Below, piece after piece: positions 25,448 to 34,854 of a stretch of 64,000 bases of DNA (the first letter of the stretch is position 1; every line of letters begins with the position of its first letter). Source of the DNA: Streptomyces sp. NBC_00289 (GTDB lineage Bacteria; Actinomycetota; Actinomycetes; Streptomycetales; Streptomycetaceae); the NCBI RefSeq assembly GCF_041435115.1, contig NZ_CP108046.1, forward strand, positions 3,410,001-3,474,000, in the 5' to 3' direction. A model generated the notes under the pieces. It was not told the DNA's origin, did not search any database, and was given only the letters and a program-made list of their open reading frames with translations. The position numbers and the translations under genes are program-made.

Positions 25448-26311
25448 CTAGGCCTGCGTGATGCGCGGTGCCCGCTGGCAGCGCGGGCAGAAATAGCTGG
25501 ACCGGTTCATCCAGGGACGCCGGCGCATCGGCGTGGCACAGCGCCGGCACGGCAGGCCCTCCCGCCCGTACGCGTCGAGCGACCGGTCGAAGTAGCCGGA
25601 CTCGCCGTTGACGTTGACGTACAGGCTGTCGAAGCTGGTGCCGCCCACGGAGAGCGCCGCGTTCATCACGTCACGTACGTGGCCGAGGAGTTCGGCCGAG
25701 CGCGGCCGGGTGAAGTTCGCGGTCGGACGTTCGTAGTGGACGCGGGCCCGCCAAAGCGCCTCGTCCGCGTAGATGTTGCCGACGCCGCTGATCAACGACT
25801 GGTCCAGCAGAGCCCGTTTGATCGTCGTGCGCTTGCGGCGCAGGGCCTGGTGAAAGGCCTCGTCGTCGAACAGCGGGTCGAGGGGGTCGCGGGCGATGTG
25901 CGCGATGACGTCGGGCAGCCCGTCCGGCGAGGTGTCGTGCAACGAGAGGCCACCGAAGGTGCGTTGGTCGACGAAGCGCAGCTCCGTGTGCAGGTCGTCC
26001 GCGAACCTCACCCGGATCCGGAGGTGCTTCTCGTCGGGTGCCTCCTGCGGCTGGACCAGCAGCTGGCCGCTCATGCCGAGGTGGGCGAGAACGGCCTGGT
26101 GGGTGTCCTCCAGGGGCAGCCACAGGTATTTGCCGCGTCGGCTGGGGGTGCCGATGCGGTGGCCCTTGAGCCGGTGGGTGAAGTCGTCCGCGCCGGCGAG
26201 GTGACGGCGTACCGCGCGCGGGTGCAGCACCTCTGCCTCGATGACGGTCCGGTGGGCCACCCACCGCTCCAGGCCGCGCCGGACGACCTCGACCTCGGGC
26301 AACTCGGGCAT
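25448..26311 (-). CDS. mutM: Formamidopyrimidine-DNA glycosylase
   Basis: 287 aa. It removes 8-oxoguanine and ring-opened purines. The N-terminus [17 protein letters not shown] has the catalytic proline and glutamate. The conserved lysine loop [10 protein letters not shown] is at about 57-66, and the C-terminal zinc finger has CRRC and CPRC cysteine pairs near 257 and 277. It is followed by a small gap to the convergent HxlR gene in which CGGGCACCGC (25432-25441) can pair with GCGGTGCCCG (25465-25474), a weak bidirectional terminator. It lies downstream of rnc in the conserved rpmF-rnc-mutM order. Confidence 0.97.
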   Translation of the reverse strand: MPELPEVEVVRRGLERWVAHRTVIEAEVLHPRAVRRHLAGADDFTHRLKGHRIGTPSRRGKYLWLPLEDTHQAVLAHLGMSGQLLVQPQEAPDEKHLRIRVRFADDLHTELRFVDQRTFGGLSLHDTSPDGLPDVIAHIARDPLDPLFDDEAFHQALRRKRTTIKRALLDQSLISGVGNIYADEALWRARVHYERPTANFTRPRSAELLGHVRDVMNAALSVGGTSFDSLYVNVNGESGYFDRSLDAYGREGLPCRRCATPMRRRPWMNRSSYFCPRCQRAPRITQA

Positions 26312-26343
26312 GGGGCGCTCCCGTCACGAACCGGTGGATGAAC

Positions 26344-26380
26344 CGAGCGCCCGCCCTCCAAGAAGGGGGCGGGCGCTCGG
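26344..26380 (-). terminator. Hairpin between rnc and mutM
   Basis: CCGAGCGCCCGCCC pairs with GGGCGGGCGCTCGG around a short loop. It starts 15 bp past the rnc stop, so most transcription from the rpmF-rnc operon probably stops before mutM. Confidence 0.75.
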
Positions 26381-26394
26381 GATGCGCTGTTCGG

Positions 26395-27201
26395 TCAGGC
26401 GGAGACGGACGACGGGCTTTCGCCGTCCTCCTCGGCGGCCTTCTCGGCCGCCGCCTTGGCTCGCTCGTCCGCCGCGGCCCGAATGGACCGCCACGCGGAT
26501 TCCGCGGCCTGCTGCTCCGCCTCCTTCTTGCTGCGGCCGGTGCCGGTGCCGTACGAGACGCCTCCGACGCGGGCGGCAGCAGTGAAGGTCTTCTCGTGGT
26601 CGGGGCCGGTCTCCGTGACCAGGTACTCGGGCACACCGAGTCCTTCGGTCGCGGTGAGCTCCTGGAGACTGGTCTTCCAGTCCAGGCCGGCTCCGAGGTT
26701 CGAGGACTTCTCGATCAGGGGGTCGAAGAGACGGTGGACGAGTTCGCCCGCCGCTTCCAGGCCCTGGTCGAGATAGACCGCGCCGATCACCGCTTCCAGG
26801 GTGTCGGCGAGGATGGACGCCTTGTCCCGGCCACCCGTGCCCTCTTCGCCCCGGCCGAGCCGGATGAAGGAGCCGAGTTCGAGGCCGCGACCGACCTCCG
26901 CCAGCGCACGCGAGTTGACCACCGCGGCCCGCAACTTGGCCAGCTGGCCTTCGGGCAGGTCGGGGTGGGTGCGATACAGCGTGTCCGTCACCACGAGGCC
27001 GAGCACGGAGTCCCCGAGGAACTCCAGGCGCTCGTTGGTGGGCAGACCGCCGTTCTCGTACGCGTACGAGCGGTGGGTCAGCGCACGCACCAGAAGGGCG
27101 GACTCGAGCTTGTAGCCGAGCCGCCCTTCCAGAAGCGTGTGGGACGAGGCTGTGTTGTCCGCCTTTTTCTTGGCGTCGGCTTCCGCCGTGGCGTCAGACA
27201 T
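26395..27201 (-). CDS. rnc: Ribonuclease III (AbsB type)
   Basis: 268 aa. This double-strand-specific RNase processes rRNA and controls antibiotic production in S. coelicolor, where its gene is absB. The catalytic signature [14 protein letters not shown] is at about 56-69, with the second acidic pair in [13 protein letters not shown] near 132-144. The double-stranded RNA-binding domain ([16 protein letters not shown] to [13 protein letters not shown]) lies at about 173-240. A charged alanine/glutamate tail ends the protein. The ATG at 27201 has GAGAGG upstream. It follows rpmF by 19 bp and forms an operon DUF177-rpmF-rnc. Confidence 0.97.
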   Translation of the reverse strand: MSDATAEADAKKKADNTASSHTLLEGRLGYKLESALLVRALTHRSYAYENGGLPTNERLEFLGDSVLGLVVTDTLYRTHPDLPEGQLAKLRAAVVNSRALAEVGRGLELGSFIRLGRGEEGTGGRDKASILADTLEAVIGAVYLDQGLEAAGELVHRLFDPLIEKSSNLGAGLDWKTSLQELTATEGLGVPEYLVTETGPDHEKTFTAAARVGGVSYGTGTGRSKKEAEQQAAESAWRSIRAAADERAKAAAEKAAEEDGESPSSVSA

Positions 27202-27220
27202 CAGACCTCTCACCAGCCGC

Positions 27221-27394
27221 TCAGACCTCGAGAACCTGGCGCTTGTTATAGGTGCCGCAAGACGGGCACGCAATGTGCTGCAGCTTGGGCTCGTGGCAGC
27301 GCTCACACGCAACCAGGGTGGGGACCGCAGCCTTCCACTGCGACCGGCGGTGGCGCGTGTTGCTGCGCGACATCTTCCGCTTCGGAACAGCCAC
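27221..27394 (-). CDS. rpmF: 50S ribosomal protein L32
   Basis: 57 aa: [20 protein letters not shown], then the zinc-ribbon pairs CERC and CPSC. This is the zinc-binding (C+) form of L32. The GTG start at 27394 is two bases after the DUF177 stop. The DUF177-rpmF-rnc order is widely conserved in bacteria. Confidence 0.98.
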   Translation of the reverse strand: MAVPKRKMSRSNTRHRRSQWKAAVPTLVACERCHEPKLQHIACPSCGTYNKRQVLEV

Positions 27395-27396
27395 GG

Positions 27397-28050
27397 CTAC
27401 TTCTCCTGCTTCTCGTCGGCGTGCGCTGATGGAAGCGCGCCGCCGCTCATCTCGTCCTTCTCGCCGTCTCCGAGTGAACCGGCGAGTCCCTGCAGTGCCG
27501 CCCAACGGATGTCGACGGCGTCGTGGTGGTGAGTCGGGTCGTCCGCGAGCCGCGCTCCGCACTCGGAGCACAGACCCGGGCAGTCTTCCCGGCACACCGG
27601 CTGCATCGGCAGTGCGAGCACCACCGCATCACGCAGCACGGGCTCGAGGTCGAACAGACCGTCCTCGAGGAAGAGCATGTCCTCGTCTTCCTCGGCGTCG
27701 TCGGCCGGTTCCGCTTTGACACGGCCCCGGTCGTCGGCGTCAGGGTACGAGAACATCTCCTGGAAGTCCGCTTCGAGCTCCAGCTCGAGCGGCTCCAGAC
27801 ACCTTACGCACTCCCCCTCGGCCTGTGCACGGACGGTGCCTGTGACGAGCACACCTTCCATGACCGACTCGAGCCGGAGGTCAAGCTTCACCGTGGCGCC
27901 TTCCGGCACTCCGATGACTCCCTGGATCCCGAGATCCTTGGGAGCGTCGATCTCGCGGGTCAGACGCTGCTGCGCACCAGGACGCCGCCCCAGCTCGTGT
28001 GTGTCGAACACGAGAGGCTTGCGATGGTCGAGGCGGGCGTTCAGGGCCAT
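27397..28050 (-). CDS. DUF177/YceD family protein
   Basis: 217 aa. YceD-family proteins are linked to 23S rRNA accumulation in other bacteria and to rpmF by genome position. The pattern [20 protein letters not shown] near residue 85 and [13 protein letters not shown] (about 155-167), with D..HHHDAVD following, are typical of the family. An acidic insert ([15 protein letters not shown]) lies between them. The ATG at 28050 ([20 protein letters not shown]) is the family start. It is two bases upstream of rpmF, thus co-translated. Confidence 0.93.
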   Translation of the reverse strand: MALNARLDHRKPLVFDTHELGRRPGAQQRLTREIDAPKDLGIQGVIGVPEGATVKLDLRLESVMEGVLVTGTVRAQAEGECVRCLEPLELELEADFQEMFSYPDADDRGRVKAEPADDAEEDEDMLFLEDGLFDLEPVLRDAVVLALPMQPVCREDCPGLCSECGARLADDPTHHHDAVDIRWAALQGLAGSLGDGEKDEMSGGALPSAHADEKQEK

Positions 28051-28200
28051 TCCTGCTTTCGATCTTCTGAGCTCGGGGACGCCGCCCTTCGGTGTTCCCG
28101 GGCAGCGTTGATCGCGGACGTACACGCGACCGAAGAGCCAGGATACTGGACCTTTCCCTCAGGGCCCAATCCGGTGTCCGTCGGCGCCCGGGGCGGGGGC

Positions 28201-29262
28201 TCAGCCGTTGCCGCGCCCCTGCTCGTACGCCCGCAGCTGCTCGGCGCTGATCATGCCGGTGTCGAAGAGGCTGGTCTCGTCGAGAGCGTGCGGCTGCTGC
28301 TGAGCGTAGTCCTGCTGCTGGTGCTGTACGGCGTTGTGGTCGTACCCGGCGGGCGCCTGCTGGGCGTCGTAGCCCTGATAGCCGTACGGGTCGGGCTGCT
28401 GCTGGTAGCCGTACGGGTCGGTCTGCTGGGCGTAGTCCTGCTGCGGGTAGCCGCCCGCGTAGGGATCGGGCTGCTGCTGGTAGCCGTACGCGGGCTGTGG
28501 CTGCTGGGTGTAGTCCTGCTGCCGGGGCTGTTCGGCCGGGGTGTCGGTCATGGCGGCGAGGTCGGCCAGGTAGTCGGCGTCGCTGGAGTGCTGGACGGTC
28601 GTGGGGTCGTCGGCGAGGGAGCCGAGCTCGTCCGAGGCGATCCGGCCGTGCAGGGTCTGCCGGCCGCGTCCGACGGCGTCCAGGGTCTTGGCGAGGACCG
28701 CCTCGAAGGCGCCGAGCTTGACGTCGACGTACTCGTCGGCGTTGCGGCGCAGGGTCTCGGGGTCGTGGCTGCGCTCGGGGGCGTCCTCGTCCTCGTAGCC
28801 CTGCTCGTCGACGCCCGGTCCGGTGCCGAGGAGCTTCTCGCGGCCGCGGCCGACCGAGCCGAGGGTCTTGGTGAGGACGACCTCGAAGTTGGCGAGCTTG
28901 GAGTCGACGTAGTCGTCGGCCTCCGCGCGGACGTCCTCGGCCTCCTTGCGGGCCTCGGCCAGGATGCGGTCGCCCTCGGCCTGTGAGCGGCGGGCGACCT
29001 CGGTGTCGGAGATCAGGGAGCCACGCTGGGCGTGCGCGTGCTCGATGATCCGCTCGGCCTCCTGGCGGGCCTGCTCGACCATCTGCTCGCGGCCGCCGAT
29101 CAGCTCCTGCGCCTGCGCGAGGGAGCCGGGCAGCGCCTCGCGCAGCTCCTCCAGCATCGACAGCAGTTCGGCGCGGTTGACCACGCACGAGGCCGACATG
29201 GGCATGGCCCGGGCGCCGGAGACCATCGTGACGATCTCGTCGAGCTTCTTCTGCACGTCCAC
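28201..29262 (-). CDS. DivIVA/ATP-synthase-b-like coiled-coil protein with Q/Y-rich tail
   Basis: 353 aa. The N-terminal 220 residues are a long coiled coil (GREQMVEQARQEAERIIEHA, SQAEGDRILAEARKEAEDV) with two similar modules each containing NADEYVDVKLGAFEAVL or a like sequence followed by GRGR. From about 245 to 335 the tail is rich in glutamine, tyrosine and proline with repeats of QQQPDPYGYQ type, and it ends ISAEQLRAYEQGRGNG. It is annotated variously as cell division initiation protein. It may belong to the polar-growth scaffold with DivIVA, but this is inference. The GTG at 29262 opens MDVQKKLDEIV. Confidence 0.8.
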   Translation of the reverse strand: MDVQKKLDEIVTMVSGARAMPMSASCVVNRAELLSMLEELREALPGSLAQAQELIGGREQMVEQARQEAERIIEHAHAQRGSLISDTEVARRSQAEGDRILAEARKEAEDVRAEADDYVDSKLANFEVVLTKTLGSVGRGREKLLGTGPGVDEQGYEDEDAPERSHDPETLRRNADEYVDVKLGAFEAVLAKTLDAVGRGRQTLHGRIASDELGSLADDPTTVQHSSDADYLADLAAMTDTPAEQPRQQDYTQQPQPAYGYQQQPDPYAGGYPQQDYAQQTDPYGYQQQPDPYGYQGYDAQQAPAGYDHNAVQHQQQDYAQQQPHALDETSLFDTGMISAEQLRAYEQGRGNG

Positions 29263-29360
29263 CTGTGCTCGCCACTCTCTACTGCTGTGTTGGAGACGGA
29301 CGGGACGACTGTAAGGCCACGGGGTGTCCGCCCGACACCGGGTGACGGGCCGTCAGTTCG

Positions 29361-29870
29361 TCACTTGTCGCCGAGGCGTCCGGCGAGGGCCTCCAGGACC
29401 TCGGCGGGCACCAGATGGGAGACGTCACCGCCCCAGGTGGCGACCTCCTTGACCAGCGAGGACGACAGGAAGCTGTAGGTCGGGTTGGTGGGCACGAAGA
29501 GCGTTTCCACGCCCGAGAGGCCGTTGTTCATCTGGGCCATCTGCAGCTCGTAGTCGAAGTCGCTGACCGCGCGCAGGCCCTTGACGATGGCAGGGATGTC
29601 ACGCTGCTTGCAGAAGTCGACGAGCAGGCCGTGGAAGGACTCGACGACGACGTTGCCGTACTCGGCGGTGACCCGGCGGATCAGGTCGATCCGCTCGTCG
29701 ATCTCGAACAGGCCCTTCTTGGACTGGTTGATCATCACGGCGACGTAGACCTCGTCGTACAGACGCGAGGCGCGGCCAATGATGTCGAGGTGTCCGTTGG
29801 TGATCGGGTCGAACGACCCGGGACAGACGGCGCGGCGCAACTGAGATCCCTCGCTCTCCGGTCCGGTCAT
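29361..29870 (-). CDS. coaD: Phosphopantetheine adenylyltransferase
   Basis: 169 aa. It makes dephospho-CoA from 4'-phosphopantetheine and ATP, the rate-limiting step of CoA synthesis. The nucleotidyl-transfer motif [15 protein letters not shown] (about 16-30, T/HxGH type) and the C-terminal [12 protein letters not shown] (about 134-145) are clear. The ATG at 29870 overlaps the rsmD stop (ATGA), so the two are translationally coupled, an arrangement found across bacteria. Confidence 0.97.
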   Translation of the reverse strand: MTGPESEGSQLRRAVCPGSFDPITNGHLDIIGRASRLYDEVYVAVMINQSKKGLFEIDERIDLIRRVTAEYGNVVVESFHGLLVDFCKQRDIPAIVKGLRAVSDFDYELQMAQMNNGLSGVETLFVPTNPTYSFLSSSLVKEVATWGGDVSHLVPAEVLEALAGRLGDK

Positions 29871-30451
29871 CGTGCGTCTTCGCACGTAGAGGCGGCGCGA
29901 CCGTACCAAAACGTTCCCTCGCCGTAGCGACGGGCCCTGATCGCGTCGAAACCGACCGGCCAGCGGAATTCGCCGCCTCTGGTGCTCCGCTCCACGGTGA
30001 CGAGCGCTCCCGCCACGAGCCAGCCCTCCGTGCGGAGTGTGAGCAGAATCTCCCGAAGATCGTCGTCCGTGACGGCGTACGGGGGATCGAGGAAAACGAG
30101 GTCGTACGGCTGTGGCGGCGGCTCCTGGATGATCTGCCGGGCCTTGCCCGCCCTGACCTCGGCGCCGGGCAGACCGAGGCTTTTCACGTTCTCCCGGACG
30201 GTGCGCACGGCTCTGGCGTCGGCCTCGACGAGCAGGGTGTGCCCGGCGCCGCGGGACAGCGCCTCCAGGCCGACGGCGCCCGAGCCCGCGTACAGGTCCA
30301 GAACCCGCTCGCCGTCCAGCGGGCCACCGAGCAGGGACTGCCAGGTGGAGAAGAGGCCCTCGCGTGCGCGGTCGGAGGTGGGGCGGGTGCCGTTGCCCGG
30401 CGGGACGGACAGGCGGCGTCCGCCGGCCACGCCGGCGATCACGCGGGTCAT
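29867..30451 (-). CDS. rsmD: 16S rRNA (guanine966-N2)-methyltransferase RsmD
   Basis: 194 aa. It methylates G966 of 16S rRNA. The SAM motif is [19 protein letters not shown] (about 50-68), the catalytic motif is LVFLDPPYA (DPPY, about 119-127), and the N-terminus [14 protein letters not shown] carries the family's GG.RG-like pattern. The ATG at 30451 is chosen because upstream codons are unconserved. It is coupled to coaD and follows recG by 165 bp with nothing else in the gap. Confidence 0.95.
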   Translation of the reverse strand: MTRVIAGVAGGRRLSVPPGNGTRPTSDRAREGLFSTWQSLLGGPLDGERVLDLYAGSGAVGLEALSRGAGHTLLVEADARAVRTVRENVKSLGLPGAEVRAGKARQIIQEPPPQPYDLVFLDPPYAVTDDDLREILLTLRTEGWLVAGALVTVERSTRGGEFRWPVGFDAIRARRYGEGTFWYGRAASTCEDAR

Positions 30452-30616
30452 CTCAGGTCCTCGTTCGTGGGTGTGCTTCTCGTGGGGCGCGCTTTTCGTG
30501 CGGGTGCTGACGGATCCAGTCTGGCAGGCGGTGGCGGAAGACGGACGGGCCGTAGGTGTGTGCGGGTGCGTGAGGCCCGGTGACACGGGCCCCGGCGCTC
30601 TGCCGCGGCGCTGTCC

Positions 30617-32824
30617 TCATCCCTTGTCCAGGTACTGCTCCCGCTCCTCGTCGAGGAGGGCGGCCAGCGCCGTGTTCAGACCGGGGAGGCGGGTGAGATC
30701 CGGGTCGGCGGCGACGAGGGCGGCCGCCTCCTCTCGGGCCTCGGCGATGATCTCCTCGTCGTCGATGACCGTGAGCATCCGCAGGCTGGAGCGGGTACCG
30801 GACTGGGCCTGTCCGAGGACGTCGCCCTCCCGGCGCTGTTCGAGGTCGATACGGGAGAGCTCGAAGCCGTCGAGGGTGGCGGCGACGGCGTTCAGCCGCT
30901 GGCGGGCCGCGCTGGCCTCGGGCATCTCGGTGACCAGGAGGCACAGCCCCGCGGCCGAGCCACGGCCCACGCGGCCGCGCAGCTGGTGCAGCTGGGAGAC
31001 GCCGAACCGGTCCGCGTCCATGATCACCATGGCGGTCGCGTTGGGCACGTTGACACCGACCTCGATGACCGTGGTGGCGACCAGCACACCGGTATCGCCG
31101 GCCGCGAAGCGGCGCATCACCGCGTCCTTGTCGTCGGGGTGCATCCTGCCGTGCAGCACTTCCACCCCCAGGCCCTGGAGGGGCCCCTTGGCGAGCTGGT
31201 CGGCCACGTCGAGGACGGCGAGGGGCGGGCGCTTCTCTACCTCGTCCTCGGGGGACTTCTTCTTCTTCGGGTCACCCGGTTCGTCCGCGTCGTCTCCGAT
31301 CCGGGGGCAGACGACGTATGCCTGATGACCGTTTTCGACCTCCTCGCGCACCCGCTCCCAGGCCCGGGACAGGAAGTGCGGCTTGTCGGCGGCCGGGACG
31401 ACATGGCTGGCGATGGGCGAGCGTCCGGCCGGGAGCTGGTCGAGGACGGAGGTCTCCAGGTCGCCGAAGACGGTCATGGCGACGGTGCGCGGGATGGGTG
31501 TGGCCGTCATGACGAGGAGGTGGGGCGGCTGTTTGCCCTTGCCGCGCAGGGCGTCGCGCTGCTCGACGCCGAAGCGGTGCTGTTCGTCGACCACGACCAG
31601 CCCGAGGTCGTGGAACTGGACCTTGTCCTCGATCAGGGCGTGCGTGCCGATCACGAGACCGGCCTCCCCGGTGACGAGATCGAGCAGCGCCTGTCGCCGG
31701 GCGGCGGCCCCCATGGACCCGGTGAGCAGCACGACCTTGGTCGCCCGGTCGGCCCCGCCGAGCATTCCGCCCTCGGCCAGCTCCCCCATCATCTCCACGA
31801 TCGAGCGGTGGTGCTGCTGGGCGAGCACCTCGGTGGGCGCGAGCATGGCGGCCTGCCCGCCGGCGTCGACCACGGTGAGCATGGCGCGGAGCGCCACCAT
31901 CGTCTTGCCGCTGCCGACCTCCCCTTGGAGCAGCCGGTGCATCGGGTGTTCCCTGGCGAGGTCGTCGAAGATCTCCTTGGAGACCTTCCGCTGGCCCTCG
32001 GTGAGGGTGAAGGGGAGGCGGTCGTCGAAGGCGGTGAGGATGCCGTCCGGCCGGGGCCGGCGGGGGACCGCCGGCAGCTGGGCGTCGGCGTGACGGCGGC
32101 GGGCCAGGGCGACCTGGAGGACGAAGGCCTCGTCCCACTTCAGGCGGTCCCGGGCCCCCTCGATGTCCGCCTTGGTGTGCGGGCGGTGGATCTTCAGCAG
32201 GGCCTCGGGGAGGGAGACCAGGCCACGGCCCTCGCGGAGGGAGTCGGGGAGGGGGTCGACGGCCTCCTGGGCGCTGGGCAGCACCGTCTGGATCGCCTTG
32301 CCGATCTTCCAGGACTCCAGTTTGGCGGTGGCGGGGTAGATCGGGATGAGGGCGCCGGCCCAGGTCTCGACCGGTTCCTCCTCCTCGCCGCGCAGCAACT
32401 CGTAGGCCGGATGCGCCAGTTGCAGACGGCGGTTGAAGACGGAGACCTTGCCCGCGAACATCGCGCGCGTGCCCGGCAGGAGCTCCTTGTGGGGTTTGTG
32501 AACACCGCTGCCGAAGAAGACGAGTTGGAGCCGGCCACTGCCGTCCGTGATGGTCACTTCGAGCCGCTGGCCCTTGCCCCGGGGGGCCTTGGCGGAGGCG
32601 AAGGAGTGCAGCCGGGCGTCGGCGACCTGGGCGACCACCGTGACGTGCTCGTCCATGGGGAGGTCGGCGAGGTGGGTGAGCTGACCGCGCTCCTCGTATC
32701 TGCGCGGGTAGTGGTGCAGGAGGTCGCCGACGGAATGCAGGCCGAGATGCTCGGCCATCACCTTCGCGGTGGCGGGGCCGAGCACCTTTTTCAGTGGTTC
32801 TTCCAGTGCGGGCACGAGATCCAT
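30617..32824 (-). CDS. recG: ATP-dependent DNA helicase RecG
   Basis: 735 aa. It remodels stalled replication forks and Holliday junctions. The N-terminal wedge/OB domain is at about 55-150. The helicase motifs are GEVGSGKTMVALRAM (Walker A, near 300), VVDEQHRFGVEQR (DEQH box, near 408), TATPIPRT (near 433), VLVATTVIEVGVNVPNA (near 590) and QLRGRVGRG (motif VI, near 625). The ATG at 32824 opens MDLVPALEEPLKKVLG, the family start. In other Gram-positives recG lies next to the FakA-like DAK gene; here an HSP90-TPR pair lies between them. Confidence 0.97.
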   Translation of the reverse strand: MDLVPALEEPLKKVLGPATAKVMAEHLGLHSVGDLLHHYPRRYEERGQLTHLADLPMDEHVTVVAQVADARLHSFASAKAPRGKGQRLEVTITDGSGRLQLVFFGSGVHKPHKELLPGTRAMFAGKVSVFNRRLQLAHPAYELLRGEEEEPVETWAGALIPIYPATAKLESWKIGKAIQTVLPSAQEAVDPLPDSLREGRGLVSLPEALLKIHRPHTKADIEGARDRLKWDEAFVLQVALARRRHADAQLPAVPRRPRPDGILTAFDDRLPFTLTEGQRKVSKEIFDDLAREHPMHRLLQGEVGSGKTMVALRAMLTVVDAGGQAAMLAPTEVLAQQHHRSIVEMMGELAEGGMLGGADRATKVVLLTGSMGAAARRQALLDLVTGEAGLVIGTHALIEDKVQFHDLGLVVVDEQHRFGVEQRDALRGKGKQPPHLLVMTATPIPRTVAMTVFGDLETSVLDQLPAGRSPIASHVVPAADKPHFLSRAWERVREEVENGHQAYVVCPRIGDDADEPGDPKKKKSPEDEVEKRPPLAVLDVADQLAKGPLQGLGVEVLHGRMHPDDKDAVMRRFAAGDTGVLVATTVIEVGVNVPNATAMVIMDADRFGVSQLHQLRGRVGRGSAAGLCLLVTEMPEASAARQRLNAVAATLDGFELSRIDLEQRREGDVLGQAQSGTRSSLRMLTVIDDEEIIAEAREEAAALVAADPDLTRLPGLNTALAALLDEEREQYLDKG

Positions 32825-32991
32825 TGCACACCACGGTACTGACAATCCCGTATAGGTCCCGGGAAACCCCTGGTCAGGCGGCTGGTTCGGGCTCTAGGAT
32901 GGCGCGCCTCCGGCCATCCCCCGCGGTCACCACCTCACATGGGACCGCCCGACCCCGCGCCGTCGCCCCTCCCCCCACCGGCGCTGCGACG

Positions 32992-34854
32992 ATGGACTCC
33001 CAGACCTCACAGGCATCCCAGGCATCCCCGTCACCTCACTCGTTCCAGGTCGACCTGCGCGGTCTGGTGGACCTGCTCTCCCATCACCTCTACTCCAGTC
33101 CCAAGGTCTATCTGCGCGAGCTCCTGCAGAACGCGGTGGACGCGATCACCGCACGGCGGGCCGAGCAGCCCGACGCACCCGCACGCGTACGGCTGTACGT
33201 CGAGAGCGGCTCCGGCGGCTCGGGCGGCTCCCTGCGCGTCGAGGACACCGGCGTGGGGCTCACCGAGTCGGACGTGCACGACCTGCTGGCCACCATCGGC
33301 CGCAGCTCCAAGCGCGCCGACGGCCTTCAGGAGGTCCGCTCCGACTTCCTCGGCCAGTTCGGCATCGGGCTGCTGGCCTGCTTCGTGGTGGCCGAGCGGA
33401 TCCGGGTGGTCAGCCGCAGCGCCCGTACCCCCGACGCGCCGCCCGTCGAGTGGACGGCGACCGACGACGGTTCGTACACGGTGCGGACGCTGCCGGACGG
33501 GGCCCGTCCCGAGCCGGGCACCACCGTGCACCTGGTGGCGCGGGCCGGGGCCGGGGAGTGGCTGTCCGAGGCGCGCGTCCTCGCGCTGGCTCGGGACTTC
33601 GGGTCGCTGCTGCCGTACGACGTGCGGGTGGGCGATGAGGCGGTCACCGACCTGCCGGCGCCGTGGGACCGGGCGTATCCCAGCCCCGCCACCCGCAGGG
33701 TGGCCCTGGCGCGGCACTGTCACGACCTGTTCGGCTTCACCCCGCTGGACTCGATCGACCTCGCCGTGCCGCTCGCCGGGATCCGCGGGACGGCGTACGT
33801 CCTGCCGTCGGCGGTCAGTCCGGCGCAGCGGGCGGGCCACCGCGTCCACCTCAAGGGGATGCTGCTGACCGAGCGGGCCGAACAGCTGCTGCCCGACTGG
33901 GCGTTCTTCGTGCGCTGCGTCCTGGACACGGACAGCCTGCGGCCCACGGCCTCGCGCGAGTCGCTGTACGAGGACGAGACGCTGGCCGCCGTACGGGAGG
34001 CACTGGGCGAACGGATCCGGTCCTGGCTGACGGGCCTCGCGGCGGGTGATCCGCAGCGGCTGGCGGCCTTCCTGAACGTGCACCACCTGGGCGTGAAGTC
34101 GCTGGCCAGACACGACCGGGAGATGCTGCGCACCATGCTGCCGTGGCTCCCCTTCGAGACGACCGACGGGCGGCTGTCCCTGGAGGAGTTCGCCCAGCGG
34201 CACCCGGTGGTGCACTTCACGCGGACGGTCGAGGAGTACCGCCAGGTCGCGCCGATCGCGTCGGCGCAGGGCGTCGGCGTGGTCAACGGCGGCTACACCT
34301 ACGACAGTGACCTGGTCGAGGCGCTGCCGTCGGTGCGGCCGGGCACGGTCGTCGCCGAACTGGACGCCGACACCGTGACCGCCCACCTGGACGCGGTCGA
34401 CCCGGCGGAGGAACTGGCGCTGGCCGGCTTCCTGGCGGCCGCGCGGGCGAGGCTGGACCCCCTGGGCTGTGACGTAGCGCTCCGCGCCTTTCATCCGCTC
34501 TCCGTGCCCGCGCTGCACCTGGACGACCGGACGGCCCGGCACGAGCAGGCGCGCGCGGACGCCGAGGAGCAGGCCGACGACCTGTGGGCGGGCATCCTCG
34601 GCTCGCTGCGCGGCAGCGCCCCGCGCGCGCGTCTCGTGCTCAACCACCTCAACCCGCTAATCCGGCGCATCAGTTCGCTGGGCGACCCGGAGCTGATCGG
34701 CACCGCCACGGAGTCGCTGTACGGGCAGGCGCTGCTGATGGCCCAGCGCCCGCTGCGCCCGGCGGACTCCGCCCTGCTGAACCGGGCATTCATCGGCCTC
34801 CTGGAATGGGCCACTCACAGCGACCCCGACCCCCGGGAGGACGACCGCCGATGA
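32992..34854 (+). CDS. HSP90-like (HtpG-type) chaperone ATPase
   Basis: 620 aa, near HtpG length. The GHKL ATPase site is complete: ELLQNAVDA (43-51, catalytic glutamate and Mg asparagine), VEDTGVGL (83-90), GQFGIGLLACF (121-131) and GTTVHL. The middle-domain arginine loop appears as RPTASRESLYED near 317-328. The rest diverges from HtpG, and it ends in an acidic tail SDPDPREDDRR. The ATG at 32992 follows 167 bp of divergent space with recG. Its stop overlaps the start of a large TPR gene (ATGA), so the pair is co-translated. By analogy with TPR co-chaperones of eukaryotic HSP90 the partners may act together, but the client is unknown. Confidence 0.88.
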   Translation: MDSQTSQASQASPSPHSFQVDLRGLVDLLSHHLYSSPKVYLRELLQNAVDAITARRAEQPDAPARVRLYVESGSGGSGGSLRVEDTGVGLTESDVHDLLATIGRSSKRADGLQEVRSDFLGQFGIGLLACFVVAERIRVVSRSARTPDAPPVEWTATDDGSYTVRTLPDGARPEPGTTVHLVARAGAGEWLSEARVLALARDFGSLLPYDVRVGDEAVTDLPAPWDRAYPSPATRRVALARHCHDLFGFTPLDSIDLAVPLAGIRGTAYVLPSAVSPAQRAGHRVHLKGMLLTERAEQLLPDWAFFVRCVLDTDSLRPTASRESLYEDETLAAVREALGERIRSWLTGLAAGDPQRLAAFLNVHHLGVKSLARHDREMLRTMLPWLPFETTDGRLSLEEFAQRHPVVHFTRTVEEYRQVAPIASAQGVGVVNGGYTYDSDLVEALPSVRPGTVVAELDADTVTAHLDAVDPAEELALAGFLAAARARLDPLGCDVALRAFHPLSVPALHLDDRTARHEQARADAEEQADDLWAGILGSLRGSAPRARLVLNHLNPLIRRISSLGDPELIGTATESLYGQALLMAQRPLRPADSALLNRAFIGLLEWATHSDPDPREDDRR

